A stretch of DNA of 64,000 bases from Phoronis australis (lineage: Eukaryota; Phoronida; Phoronidae): positions 945,153 to 1,009,152 of the forward strand of contig NMRA01000042.1 in assembly GCA_002633005.1 (NCBI GenBank), given 5' to 3'. The notes under the pieces were generated by a model. The model made no database searches. It was not told the DNA's origin and saw only the letters and a program-made list of their open reading frames with translations. The position numbers and the translations under genes were made by a program. Positions 1-12,800 of the stretch are shown one piece after another; position 1 is the first letter of the stretch, and each line of letters opens with the position of its first letter.

Positions 1-558
1 TACTATTTGTTTCAAAATGGCACAATCAAAATGTTAAAAAAACAATTTTAAGTGCAAGGTAAATAAAAAAATCTGAAGTATTAAATTAGGCATCACTTGA
101 TTAGGCCTCATGAAGAACCCAAAATTCTCTAGGTGGCGCTTGTGAAACAATATGTCTGTAAATGCGTATATTTAGGACCTGATATCCTCATCCCATGAAT
201 CCCTACTGAACAGAGCTGTGTTTTGTAAATAGAAGAAACACGTGAAAATGCAAGATCACACGTCTTCGCAAGATATTGCCATGCATGCATTAAAATCAAG
301 ACACATGACCAAACTAGCTTTTCTCACGAGTGTCTTAGATCTATAGAACAAACCCTAGTCTGCACTCTGTAGACTTAACATTGACGAGAAAAACAAATGT
401 GTGATCGCATATGACTCTAATGCATGACGATATCTCATAAAGATTAACTCACACGATCTTATGTTTTTATGAAGTATATTTTTTGCCGAGCCCAGCTGTT
501 TGCTCCGTCTCCTCAGAAAATAGTGGGATGCAGTCATGCAAACATTCGCATTACTTAC
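1..558. other. Intron/unknown at left edge
   Basis: This lies downstream of the last traced cadherin exon. A possible minus-strand acceptor (GTTTGTTCTATAG, ending near 341) would allow about 28 in-frame codons before a stop, but nothing recognisable is encoded. I do not call an exon. Confidence 0.4.
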
Positions 559-861
559 TTGCGCACAAATTTCATTGTAAGAACAGCTAGGATAATGCAG
601 ACCACCAACAGGAAGCCGCTTACGCCAGCTAGTGCATATAGGGGGATGCTGTTGCCCTCCTCTTGCTTGGTCTCAGACGATTTCACAGTTGGCTGAACAA
701 TCGGCAGGGCTGGGAACACCACTTGGACATTGGTGGAGGCAGTGCGGGGAGGCTGACCACTGTCCCGTGCCTCAACCGTCATAGTGTAGACCTCCTGGGT
801 GAGGTTGGATGGGTCGGCATGTAGACTGATGTCACCCGATGAAGAGTCTATGGCAAATAGG
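559..861 (-). CDS. Cadherin exon 14: EC5, stalk, transmembrane helix
   Basis: Acceptor TCTGTTTCCAG. Encodes LFAIDSSSGDISL, VYTMTVEARDSGQPPRTA, a polar stalk (residues about 549-568) and the helix YALAGVSGFLLVVCIILAVL, then MKFVR. Without splicing the frame stops after one more residue, so the CAA|GTAAGT donor at 558-557 is the likelier reading and the cytoplasmic tail lies beyond the window. Confidence 0.9.
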
Positions 862-3800
862 CTGGAAACAGAAGCTAGAGATAAGAAGCATCAAATTTTC
901 CATTTTGCATATACATAGACATAATACCTGACTAGCAAAGCTATTATAGAGAGATTCAGAGAAACAGAGTCAGAATATGTCACACATAATGGGAACACAG
1001 CACATCACAAAAACTGATTTTTCTGTTATACAGTTGATAACTATAATGCCAAACCCATATAAGTAGAGTCACCCCCAACTTTAAAACCATAATGCAAAAC
1101 ATTTTTAACTAGAACTATATTTGCAAGAATTATCCCAGCCATGATGGTTGGTCGCCGAATTCATCGCCAGAGTAGTCTTATTTCCTGGCCGAGAAAAAAG
1201 GGAATTTACAAGTCACTTAGTAAGTTGGCTAAGCCATTACGTAATTATAATTTTGCCGCAATGATATTTATTACCAGTAGTTTTTGCTGTTAACAGAATT
1301 AGACATCATCTATTTGATCTGATTACTTTTGTCTTGTATAAGTGTTGATGGCAAGTGACATTATTGTGATAAACCTTTCAAAGATATTTACTTGTTGTGT
1401 GTCTTCAACACATAGGTGATGACAGAAGACAACTCATCCATGTCGCTGGCTTGCACTGTACCTACTTTCCCTTGTCTCCTCAAGGACTTCATAATGTACG
1501 AGGTCTTGGTGAAAACTGGGTTGTTGTCATTGACATCAACCACATTGATAACAACATTCGTCGAATCGCTCTGAAACACACCAAAAATACCATTATGATA
1601 CTTGATTTCACACTGATGCAACTCACAACTTGTAAAATAAAATATTGTGTGCCTAATTTTTTTCCTTTAATATGACTATGTTTCTGTTGCCATAAGAACG
1701 TCTAGACAATTTTTCAAGTCAAAGAAGGCTTCTGAGAATGATAGGAATGCCCAGTGCTTGCGGAATTTCACCACTTCAATTTAATATGGTGGACATTGCT
1801 GCCATCACAGCAAGAAAATATTTAAGTCCAGTTTGATAAACTTACTAAACCACATTTTCAATTTCATGTTAATAAGCAGTAAAAGGAGAAACATCTTTGA
1901 ATTTTCTCCATGCTGAAGGTTTGTGTGGACTTTTCATGTACTGTATAAGGTAACTGAGGATGCAGTCTGTCAAAGAAAATGTAAACAAATATTATCCAAG
2001 TTTTGGTGAGAGATGAAGTTACTGGTTATACACTCAATCTTTGTTGAAAGCAGCACATATGCCAAGAAGTGGACTGCCTAAATATCAAAACAACCACCAA
2101 CTCCCAAACTCAAAGGGTCTGTAATTAACACAAGGCCAAATTATATTTAAACAGGCTTCAAACTTTACTTCCAACTTCTGAGGATAAATTGCAAGGGTTA
2201 CAGAGAATTATTTTGTTTTAAAACATTTTTAAGTCCCATGCAATGTCAAGCAGGAGTGATTTAATTAATTCCGGAGTCCGCATTTTGAGAACCAGCCTGA
2301 TAGCCGGTCATTCAATGGAAAAAACTGGTTCTCAAAACCCGGGACCCAGGAAGTGACTTACAACAAGCCAAACTTGAAAACTCTTTGTTGACGAAGTAGA
2401 GATCCATTCTGCCCTTGAATTGATCATGTGTCATCAGGAGTGCTATCTTCCTGTATAAAAAATGAAGGATTCCACCCCAAAACATACTAATAATTTCCAA
2501 AGATGGGGCTGCAATTTGCCTGGGGTTTAGAGATAGTCCCAGGTTTTCTTCTGAGATGAGATGAACAGAGTTTTGCTCACTATGTTCTCGAACGATCAGC
2601 CTTGCATGGCACTTTAGGTTTTGAGCCCGATCCATCAGCGAGAGACAGTAAATATGAGTCTCAGATGTCCGATTTGGTTATGGCTGCCCACTGAATTTGA
2701 GCTTTCAGAGAAGCAATAATTAAAGTTGTTTTTGCCTTTGTCTAAAGGACATACATTTCAGCAACTCTGAATGAAAAACATTACCGACCTATGAGAGGAG
2801 TTACATTAAGTTGAAGAGTGAAGTCAAGGAACGAGCACAATGTGTTCTGCTTGTAAACTGCTTTCTGGAGAAACTTGACACCAAAGATGTGTACTGTGTA
2901 ACTGTGTAACTCAAAGCAACTCTTGTGGCCTCGGAAGAAAACTTGGCTATAAATGCCCAGACTCAAATAGTATCAGCAATTAAAACAAGAATGGTTCTTT
3001 AAGTTTTCAGATTTCCTTATTAAGTATTTCGAACAATATGTAACACTCACAAACTGTCCATCAGAAACTTTTACTTCCAGACTGTACTTTTTGATGTCTT
3101 CATAGTCAAGCTGATCCCTCAGTGTGATGTCACCGCTAGCAATGAAAATGTCAAACACATTAAGAGAGGCATCTGCACACAAACTTATTATACAGTTTCA
3201 GTTCTATGACGTGAAGTAGTGGGATAGGGGAACTTTTAAAATCAAAAATTCTCTTAAATCAACAAACAGTTGTTACTTTGTACTAATAACACTTCTTCCT
3301 GAAGTTTCTAGTTGCGGTTTCTGCAAAAGTGTGACTGTTTAGGTGGAACAGTGAAACAGGGGTCTCTGCATCAATCAGCTAACACTAGGCAATTCTCCCC
3401 TTCTCTCTATGAAACTAGGCCAGGTCACATGATCGACTTGGACTAGGTCAGTCTCCTGTATATGACAATAGACTAACAAGTTATAGGTTTGTTACTATGA
3501 GATTATTTTTTAATAAATAAAGCGTACTTACTCTGTTGGGTGAATTTCAAAAATATCAGTAGCCGGGTTCACAGAATGTATGGAATAATTCATAAATGTC
3601 ACCTGGAATATAACAAAAATAAACAGTATTATCAGAATACCATCAAAAAATCAATTTTAAAGCAATATACTTAACTTACTAGAAAATCTACAATCAGAAT
3701 GTCTGTGAATGAAAACTGGTGCAACAACAATTTTTCAGCCTGAGATTTTATATCAAATGTTGTAAAAATGAAATTTAAGTCACCTTCAATAGCTTAATTA

Positions 3801-6800
3801 CTGCAGGCGCTCTGAATTCATGCATGGTATAGGCAAAACATGATGAACCACAATAGGAAAAAGGCATTAAAAAAATGCAAAAAAATAATATAGTTAGCAA
3901 GACAAATTAACACGCTTAGCAGAATTGTTGACCCTGAACAAGTCAACCAGCATTAAAAGTTGCGAAGTAAACCTTCAGTGGGACATTTCCTTTCTCATGT
4001 ACTGCCTTTTTGAGGTCATAAGTCAGAACATGAAAATTGTGAAATAAGCTCAAACCTGGTCTCGTAGCGATTTCTGCCAAAAATTGATAAAAACATCTCC
4101 TGGAAATTGCATAGAAATGGCATGCCATTTTGACAATTTGTTACTTTTTAACACAGAATAATTTTCAGTCACTTATCTTGAATTTGCCCAAAAAGTAGAA
4201 TAGAACTTTCCAAAAATAAGTTCGATTTTGAGTACAAAGATTAGACCCTTGGTCCTGCATTTATAACTTGTATTTTAGGTAGAGAGTAAGGATGAACGAC
4301 CATGTTGATCAACAGATTATTACTTTACTAGAACATCAAAAAAGTGAAATAAAGAAATGTTACGAAGATTACGAATCTAAACCAGCATGTCATGCTACAC
4401 ATACCGATAGGCTCACAAAGTTAATTAAATGAAAAATAGCAAAAGTTAACAAAAGCCAGTTAAGGAATCACAATCATCAGCAAAAGCAATTAAAATAAAA
4501 TTAAAGAAGAACCCAAATATGCTGTTAACAATAAGTATTTCTACTAACTACAATATGCTACAATCACTTATTAAATAGGATTAGAAAAATCAGTAATAGT
4601 CACTGACAAGGGTCTGGCCTTTTGAGAACCAGTTTTCTCTATACGGAATAAAAAGGATCAAACTGATTCTCAAAATCTGGGACCCCTGTAAGTTACTATT
4701 GCCCAAAATCAATAAACTACATGATTAGTACATATCAAATAATATGCATTAAGCATAGAATCCAAAATGAAACCATGGCCAACCTCTGCTACACTTTTGT
4801 CACAATCTGGGCACTAAAACATAAAATGTTGATACGATATTTTAATTAAGTTCTCTTCTTCAAAATAAAACTCCCAAAATTCAAATGCGCAAAGTCAGAT
4901 TTCAGCTTAACTTCAAAAAAGGCATGTGGCACAGACGTTATAACAATGATTCTAAAATCTTATTCAAATTTGCCGCATGCCGCCTTGCATTTTCACCTGT
5001 GTACCACACAATATACCAAATAACATAAATTTGACTTTTGTCTTAGGACATCAGGTTGTTCTAGTAGTAGCTTGCTCTGTACTGTTTGGATGTGTACAAC
5101 ATTTTTTGAAATTTCTAATATTTGCAGGAAGGCAATCAGCCGTTTACAAACAGAAATTAAGATAAAGTCTTGCTCAATTCGACTGAATTTGACATGCATT
5201 CAGTTTTACTATATTCGTTAGATATTGTTTACGTCAAGCGAAAATTATATTTTTAAACCATGCATCCCAACCAAGGCCAAGGCAACTAGAGAAGAGGTAA
5301 AGATCACAGACAGGCATTGAAGCCCATAATTGATACCAGGGGAGACAACAACCAGTACCTGGATCTCGTTTGTCTGGAGATTTAAGTCACTCTGAAATTG
5401 TCACTTCATCAAGTTATAATGCGAAACTCACAATTTTCAGAAAAAAATGACAAATATTTTGCCTTTTTTCATAGATGAGAAGCAAAGAAAAGGTTTTGGC
5501 TAAATCTGCAATGATTTTCAGTTGAATTTACTTCAGATACCCGGATTTTGACAAATGTCATTCGTCAATGTTGACTTGAAAACAAAACTGCTGTTTTCTG
5601 TTTTTTGTTATGAAACAAATGTAAGTATTTATTTAAAATGAATTTGATTTGTTGAGAATGGATATACTAAGAGAAAATGTGATTTCATTTCAATTATGTC
5701 TGGCCGGTAGAAACACCGTATTCTGAAAGCTATTTGCACAAGATGTCAAAAAATGGTGACTCAGACATCAACTCAGAAATAAGGTAGATATCTGTGAGCG
5801 ATGATCAACCGTCGAATACAAAAATACTGTCTAGTTTGGTAAGCACTGCTCAAGGTACAATAACTACTGTTTCATAACACTTGCGTGCAATCATACCAAG
5901 TCGACATCAGTGGCCTTGACCTGTAGAATCTTTGTTCCAGGAACAGTATTTTCCATAACTGGCACTTCATATTTTGAGTACTCAAACACTGGTGGGTGTT
6001 CATTGACGCCTGTCACCGTCACTATCAGCTGTGCCGTCTGGCTGCGATCGCCATTGTACACCTCAGTTGCCTGAAAAGTAAAGATACACAGGTTAATGAA
6101 GGAAAAGTCAGCATTTTTGATCCATTTGATATCAAAGTAGGTCCCATAGTCAATGAAGGATGGTTCAAAGTTAGTTTAGAGAAGCAAGACTGTGCAGGAC
6201 ACAAACACAGACAGATGCTCAGAAAATGTTTCCCAATTGGTCAGTTAGTGTCTCCAAAATTACCCCATAGACATCAACAGTTTAAACCACACATATTTTC
6301 ATATGGGGGGTGTTTAATTACTAGCCTAAGTTGCAGCACCTAGTAAGTACTTTCGCTCTCCTAAAGCCCGACTGCTTTCATTCCCATGCAATGACTGTGC
6401 CAGTTGGCCATGCAATAGCTTTTGGGGTTTTGCAAAACTTTGTGGCATGATTTTTGTGAGACCCTATCAAGACCTATGTAGTATAAATTTAAGTTTTAAA
6501 TCTTTACTGTCGGTAAAATAATATCACAGTTACATCTTCCAAAATATAAACGTAGCAACAAAAACTCAGTGAAAGTGTCCAGGACAGTCTTCCCATTGAC
6601 AGCATGAAGATTTTTCTACTGCAACTTTCTGTAAGCACTTCTGTACGATAAATTTCGAAATGAAATATCGGCACATTTTTAGCACCTGGACCTGGCTGCA
6701 TCAAAGCTAGACGTTGGTTAAAAACTGATGACGTCACACAAAAACAAACTAAAAATGATAAACATAATCTCTAGGTACATGAGCGGCAGTGAAAAAAGTG

Positions 6801-9800
6801 GAGGGCTATAGCCATCCTATGGTGCGCCTCTCATGGGTAGGCGCAGAAGGCGTCCAATCTGTCTGAAATTGGAAAGGTGTTACTGTCTCATGTCTGTCGA
6901 ATTTCCTGAAAAATCCATCAAAGAACTCCAAAAATACAATGGCAAATGTAACAGATAAAATTAACACTAGAAAGCACATCGGTAATCAACCTTTGTGAAC
7001 AGTAATCTGTCCCATAGAAACATTATTCAGGGGATTATTAAGGAGATCTTTCAAGTTAAGATTTCTCAGTCATTGAGGATTCAGAATGTATCTACTCCAT
7101 GAGTTCAATAATGTAAAAAACAATTTTATGAAATGTGAAAAGTTGCCGTGACTTTTTACAATTATTTTTCTTTAAGGTAACTGACTACTTTCGTCGACCA
7201 AGCGTCAATTTTCTTTAATAACTTTTTAAGTATTAATTATGGGCAATAGAAAATATGTCTGTAATTGTATGTTCTGTTTGTTCTTGAAAAATCTTGACAC
7301 CCTTCTACTTTCCACAATCTTGCGGTTTTGTTTTTCGTATAAAACCTACAAAGTCTCTTTCATTATTCTATTAGCTAAGAGAGCATGTCTGGGATTATTC
7401 ATGAAAATGTGGAAAGCACAACTATCTCCATGAATATCAGGATTATTGAGAAAAAACGCAATCACGTGACTACCAACATCTGGCATTGTTTGTACGTAGA
7501 TCATCGAAGATTTTTGAAAATATCTATAGTTTTATGGGTCTACTATTAATGCTTAAATAGTTATTACAAAAATTGAATTCTTGGAAACTACTTGAGTCTA
7601 ATACCTTAAGACTTTTTACTCTTACCCTAATAGCAATTGTCATCACTTGACCCCTTCTGAGCCTCTTCTTCAACTTTACGATACCCGTCTGATTATCAAT
7701 ACTGAAGAACTCCCCAGCTGAAAACAAATACAATCAACAATTAACTGCAAGCATACTTATGAGCGCAGAAATGATATTAGACTACACTTCAACAACTCAC
7801 ACAGTTTTCTGTTCTTACTTTTGCATAACTTGTGATTGTCCAAATGCAGTCACTCCCATCTTGTGCAACACCCGTTGTTTGGTTGGTGCATAACAGTTCT
7901 ACTAATAATGAAACAAAATGTAACAACAAAGACGGTGATAATAACAAAGTAGAACTGCAGTAACAGTGAAGACTCACCAAAAATGATAAAGTCTGAATTT
8001 ATTTGGCTTTATTTATCGCTCAACAACTAAATTAGAAATGAAAAATAACATTTCACTTGTCCGTCTTATTCAGTGCCTAAATTACTGAGATTTTACTGTA
8101 GTCAAAATTACTTAACACTTACCTTTACTTTGCTCTATGCTGTAAATGATGGGACTATTTATACCAAGGTCAAGATCGTGCGCTTCAATGGGGTGACCAG
8201 ATATTTTGAGAATAGTTCCCTGAAAATAAGTCGGCAAGCATATTAACTAACCACCAATAATAAGAATGGTATTGAGTGAAGCTATCAGAATTCAAGGGTA
8301 ATGTCTGGGTAAATTGGCTGCTGCTTGCAACACTGAGGGAGTGAAATAAGGTAGTTTCTAGTTAATTAGAAATGTAATAATTCTTTAATTTCCAACAGTG
8401 TAACATTGAGATCAATTAACAAGAAAGTAACAAGGCAGAGATCAAATCTTGCACAAGTCAACGGGAAAAATTTGGAACTGGTTTTGTCAATTATGCAATG
8501 CATAACTTAACAAGCCAGTGAAATTAAAGACCACATATCTGTCACCGAGGGGTTGCAAACAGAGGTGTATCACCCAGAAAATACATGCGAAAATCAAGAG
8601 CAGACCAAAATTCAGTAAAGTATAGTCAAATATAAAATGGCTATCGTGTGCATTACGGTACTTCTTGAGAATTTGTAAGGTTGGTCAAAATTAAATTTGA
8701 AATGTAGGAGTTGGGCACAACAGAGAATTTACAAATTATATGGAAACATGAAAATCAAGAGTGGGACAAAAAATTCAGAAAATATGGTCAAATAGGAATC
8801 TGCCATGGTCACGTGCCACTATACTTCAGGGGTATGTTTTTTTAAAGTTTATAGTCAAAATCTCTTGAGAGTTGTTGGAGTGAGTTGCACACAGAGTTGT
8901 GAATGGGTGAAAAACATGAATAAGCTAAAATTCAAGAAAATACGCTTAATATGCAAAATGCCAATAATGTTGGTATCTTTTTCAGATAGCAATATGGTTC
9001 TTGAAAACAGAGTCGAAAACATCCTTGAAACGCGGTGCCAAATAGGGACTTAACTAAGACCCTAAATGTACGGAGTGTTTGTGGGCTTATTAAATCACTG
9101 ATTGTCCTTTCCTATGCTGTTTGAGCCTCAAAGTTAATTTTTAACTTTGATACAAATCGAGACTAAACTCTACTTTGAATTATCAATATTATCAATACAA
9201 GTAAGGATCTTTTCATGCAACACCCCTAATTTAAGGACTAAATCATTATTTATTTTAACTAAATTAAGGGCTCCGTTTTTAGTCATATTATTAGAAAATG
9301 TCATTAGTAAATGGGTAGCTCATAATTAAGACAAAATGATAGAAAAATATTAAATCCGTGAGTAAATAACACAGGAAATACGCAAAAAAAATTAGGGAAC
9401 TTAGTTGAGTCCCTATTTGGGACTCTTTTGTGCAAATAAAACAGAATTTGATTAAACCACCTCTGTGCTCGATTTTGATTTCTCTGCTTGGGACAAGGTG
9501 ACAGTTTTTTAGTGCTTGGCTCGACGTACACAGTGGCTTTAGCAAGTTCAGTGAAGAACAAAATTTTGGTTTCTACTCACGTCTAGTTCAAAACATTTAC
9601 GGTGTTTTCTCTATTAATTCCTACACTTGTTTACCAACTATTTTTCCCTCCAACACCTACTGTACAAACTATTGGAGATAAACGGGATGTTTCAAGGGTC
9701 CTGTACAAACTAATAGAGTGTATGAATTAATAGAGAAAACATCGTATAAGCTAGTGAACAAATATCATACCACAGTGGCGTTTTCAGTTAGGACTGCAGC

Positions 9801-12800
9801 GTAGGGAGACCCAACAAATTGAGGATTCTGGTCATCATCGTCAGTCACTCGTATGGTGACGTCAGCTGTCGCTGAACTCATTGGGTTATCATTTTCCTGT
9901 GAATGCAAATATGATTAAAGAAAACCATTAGGCATAAATCAAGCACATTAGGTTATGTAGGGCCTTGTGGACTTGTCAGTGTTCAGCCAAATACCTATAA
10001 AACTAAAGATTTTAACTCAGTAAGTAATCATTTTCTGAAATTAGAAAGCCTATTGAATTTGATTTTTGATTTTACACCATCCTGATATTTATTGGATCAT
10101 GTGACCATGTGTTTTTAGTCAAATTTAGCACAGAAGAGACGTGCATCCATGGCAAAACATGGTATCAATAACATTACCAAATTTTTGCTAACAGTGAATG
10201 TGCTACAAGATGACATGTTCAAAAACACAGTCACAGTTTCTAAATTATCATTTCATTTTCATTTTATGCTATGTACTTCTGATTATTTTCATTAAAATGG
10301 AATAAAACTCCTATTTTGATAGCCTTTCATGTAAATTAAAGTCGAATATTTTAGGATATTTTCAGATATAATCCAAATTTTGCAAGATTTGTCCATTTTT
10401 CGAGGGTCCACTATAACCATAAATAGGCCTAGAACGAGGCAAACACACTATAATTTAACATTGTAAGTGATTCTCTACCACTGAAACAGAACTCAACCTG
10501 CTCACCAGGTATTTTTTAGGGTTAACTTTGTTCTTAAAGATTTTTAATTACTGTTCATATCAAAGCATCTTCTTTTAGTTTCAAATTTCACAAAAACCAT
10601 CTGTCAACTGCTCGCCACTTCATCGATTTTTCTCCCACAAGGCAAAGCAGACGTCTCCTTACTTGGTATGGCAAGACACAGACATAGCACATTTCTCTTA
10701 TATGGAAAATGTGACCATTGACCTGTGGTAACCACAGAATTTTTTCTTTGCATGAATTTCAAGAATAATGAAATTTGTGTGATTTTTCTAAAAAATTCCT
10801 CTCAGGAGAAAGTGAATTACTCTGTACCAGATGTTGCTAGACGGTACTTTTTTAGATATTTTTGATGCGTTTTCACGTTCCATGCCTCTTTAAAGTTAAC
10901 ATGCTGCAAACACCTCACATTCTACTTTCGATACATGTATGTTTTATTGCTAGCAATGCTGTACAGGGTAAGGTGGGAGAAGAGCAAACAAATGAACCTC
11001 ATCAACATCTGTTCCCTTGAATATGATCTCCACCTCGATTTTGACACCTTTCTGACGGAAACTTTGAAGTGAGTGGAACCACAATTCAAACTAAGGATTA
11101 GTTTAACGAACTGTCCCAGTCACGTACTTATGGCAAATATACAAATGCAAGAATGTAATTTTGAATAGTTTTAGTGTAGAAGGTTTTTTCTTTTGACAAT
11201 AAAACTATACATTGTAATACTTTCAATAAAATATGATCAAAAACACATTCTAAAGTAACAAATCTGCTGATGCAGGACGCACTCCTGTAAAGGTTTTGCA
11301 CTTGTTGAACCACTTCAGCAGTAAGTATTAGTGAACGCTGGCAAGTGCTTTTGGAGGTAATTATGAATTGATTACATTCAGTAGAATCTCAAGCTATGGA
11401 TTAATTTGCATCCGCCTTAAATGCCCAGTTTAAATTTTCCAAATTTTCAATTTGAATCACCTGGTGAACTGAGCAACAGTCACCTACAATTTACCCCTTC
11501 GAATGCCCAAGTTTTTGGGATTGATCGTCCACAGAGAATTCAAACTCCCAAAATCTGTGCATGACGTTTGGCTTACTTGTGACTAAGATCTACCATTCCT
11601 TGAACAAACATTTCATTGCATCATTGGTTTTCAAAAACTTCCAATTGTTTTTAAATTCAACCATGCTCTGTTTTTTTGTTTAAATCTCTGAGCATAAATT
11701 AAGACATGTTTCATAACAGAACGATAATTTTTGATAGATAAATTACTTTCACAATTGTCACGCACCTTTGCAACTATGCTTAGATTGTATTCCTTCTTTC
11801 CTTCGTAGTCGAGTGCAGTCTTCTGAGTCAACTCTCCATTTTGTGCGAAGTGAAATTCAGGCTATAAAACATGACAAGAATTTCTCAGTGTTATCATCCG
11901 TGGTATTCGATTAAAATAAGATTACCAAACGAATGTTATAGGCACACAACTGATATCATTAGTAACTGAGAGCTGTTTGTTAGCACTTACAGGGGTTGCA
12001 CATAGATATAATTCATCATTGAATATTACTAAATTTTGGTCCCTGCATACTATAAATTTGTAAAAAGGAGGCGGTCACTAAATCGTTTTTCTATTACAGC
12101 CACTTAAAGAGAGGCACTTCTGACAAACATGTGAAAGTGAAATTGGATTACATAGGCGGATCCAGGGGGGTCAAAAGGGTCTGGACACCCCTTTTCCCTT
12201 TATTTCAGTGACATCAATCTACAATTTTCCACTTGTTGACTTGGGCCCCTTTATTTAAAAAATCCTTGATCCGATCTCTCCCCCTTTTTAAAAATCTTGG
12301 ATCCACCCTGAACTGATAAGCCACCTTTTAATAAAATTAATGAATAGAAATCTTGTTGAAAATGGATCAGTTGCATTGTTTGATGTTGGTTTTATGTTTT
12401 GAACACTTGACTAATATTGGATGATTCTCCCAAAAGTGGGCCCAAACTTTTGCTAATAGTTTTTCTTTACTTGAGCTAGGGACCTGAAATTTTGCATAAA
12501 TTTACATAATGTTATTACAAAAAAACGCTGCAGCAAACAATGAAAACAGTTTTCAACACTAGGCCTACTTATCGGCATTTTTGGAAGTGTGTCAATTTCG
12601 CTTTAACACTCTGGAAAGCTCATCCATGCCATATACGCATTTCGTGCCTCCTCGTCCCTCATTGGATAAAGATGGCATCTATGACCTCATTTATGCTATG
12701 GCAATTCTCCAATTACTTAGTGCACACCATGGCCGACAAGGGAATTTTTAAATTTTCCAAAATAAAAATTACAAATTAGCCCATTACAAGCATGGACTGA

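Noticed and set aside
2312-2635. 107-codon minus-strand frame in a cadherin intron
   Set aside because: No domain, overlaps a hairpin repeat, and flanking exons join in phase without it.
3136-3172. Upstream extension of cadherin exon 12 (frame DASLNVFDIF)
   Set aside because: It breaks phase with exon 11 and duplicates a strand motif. The sequence is better read as the pyrimidine tract of the true acceptor.
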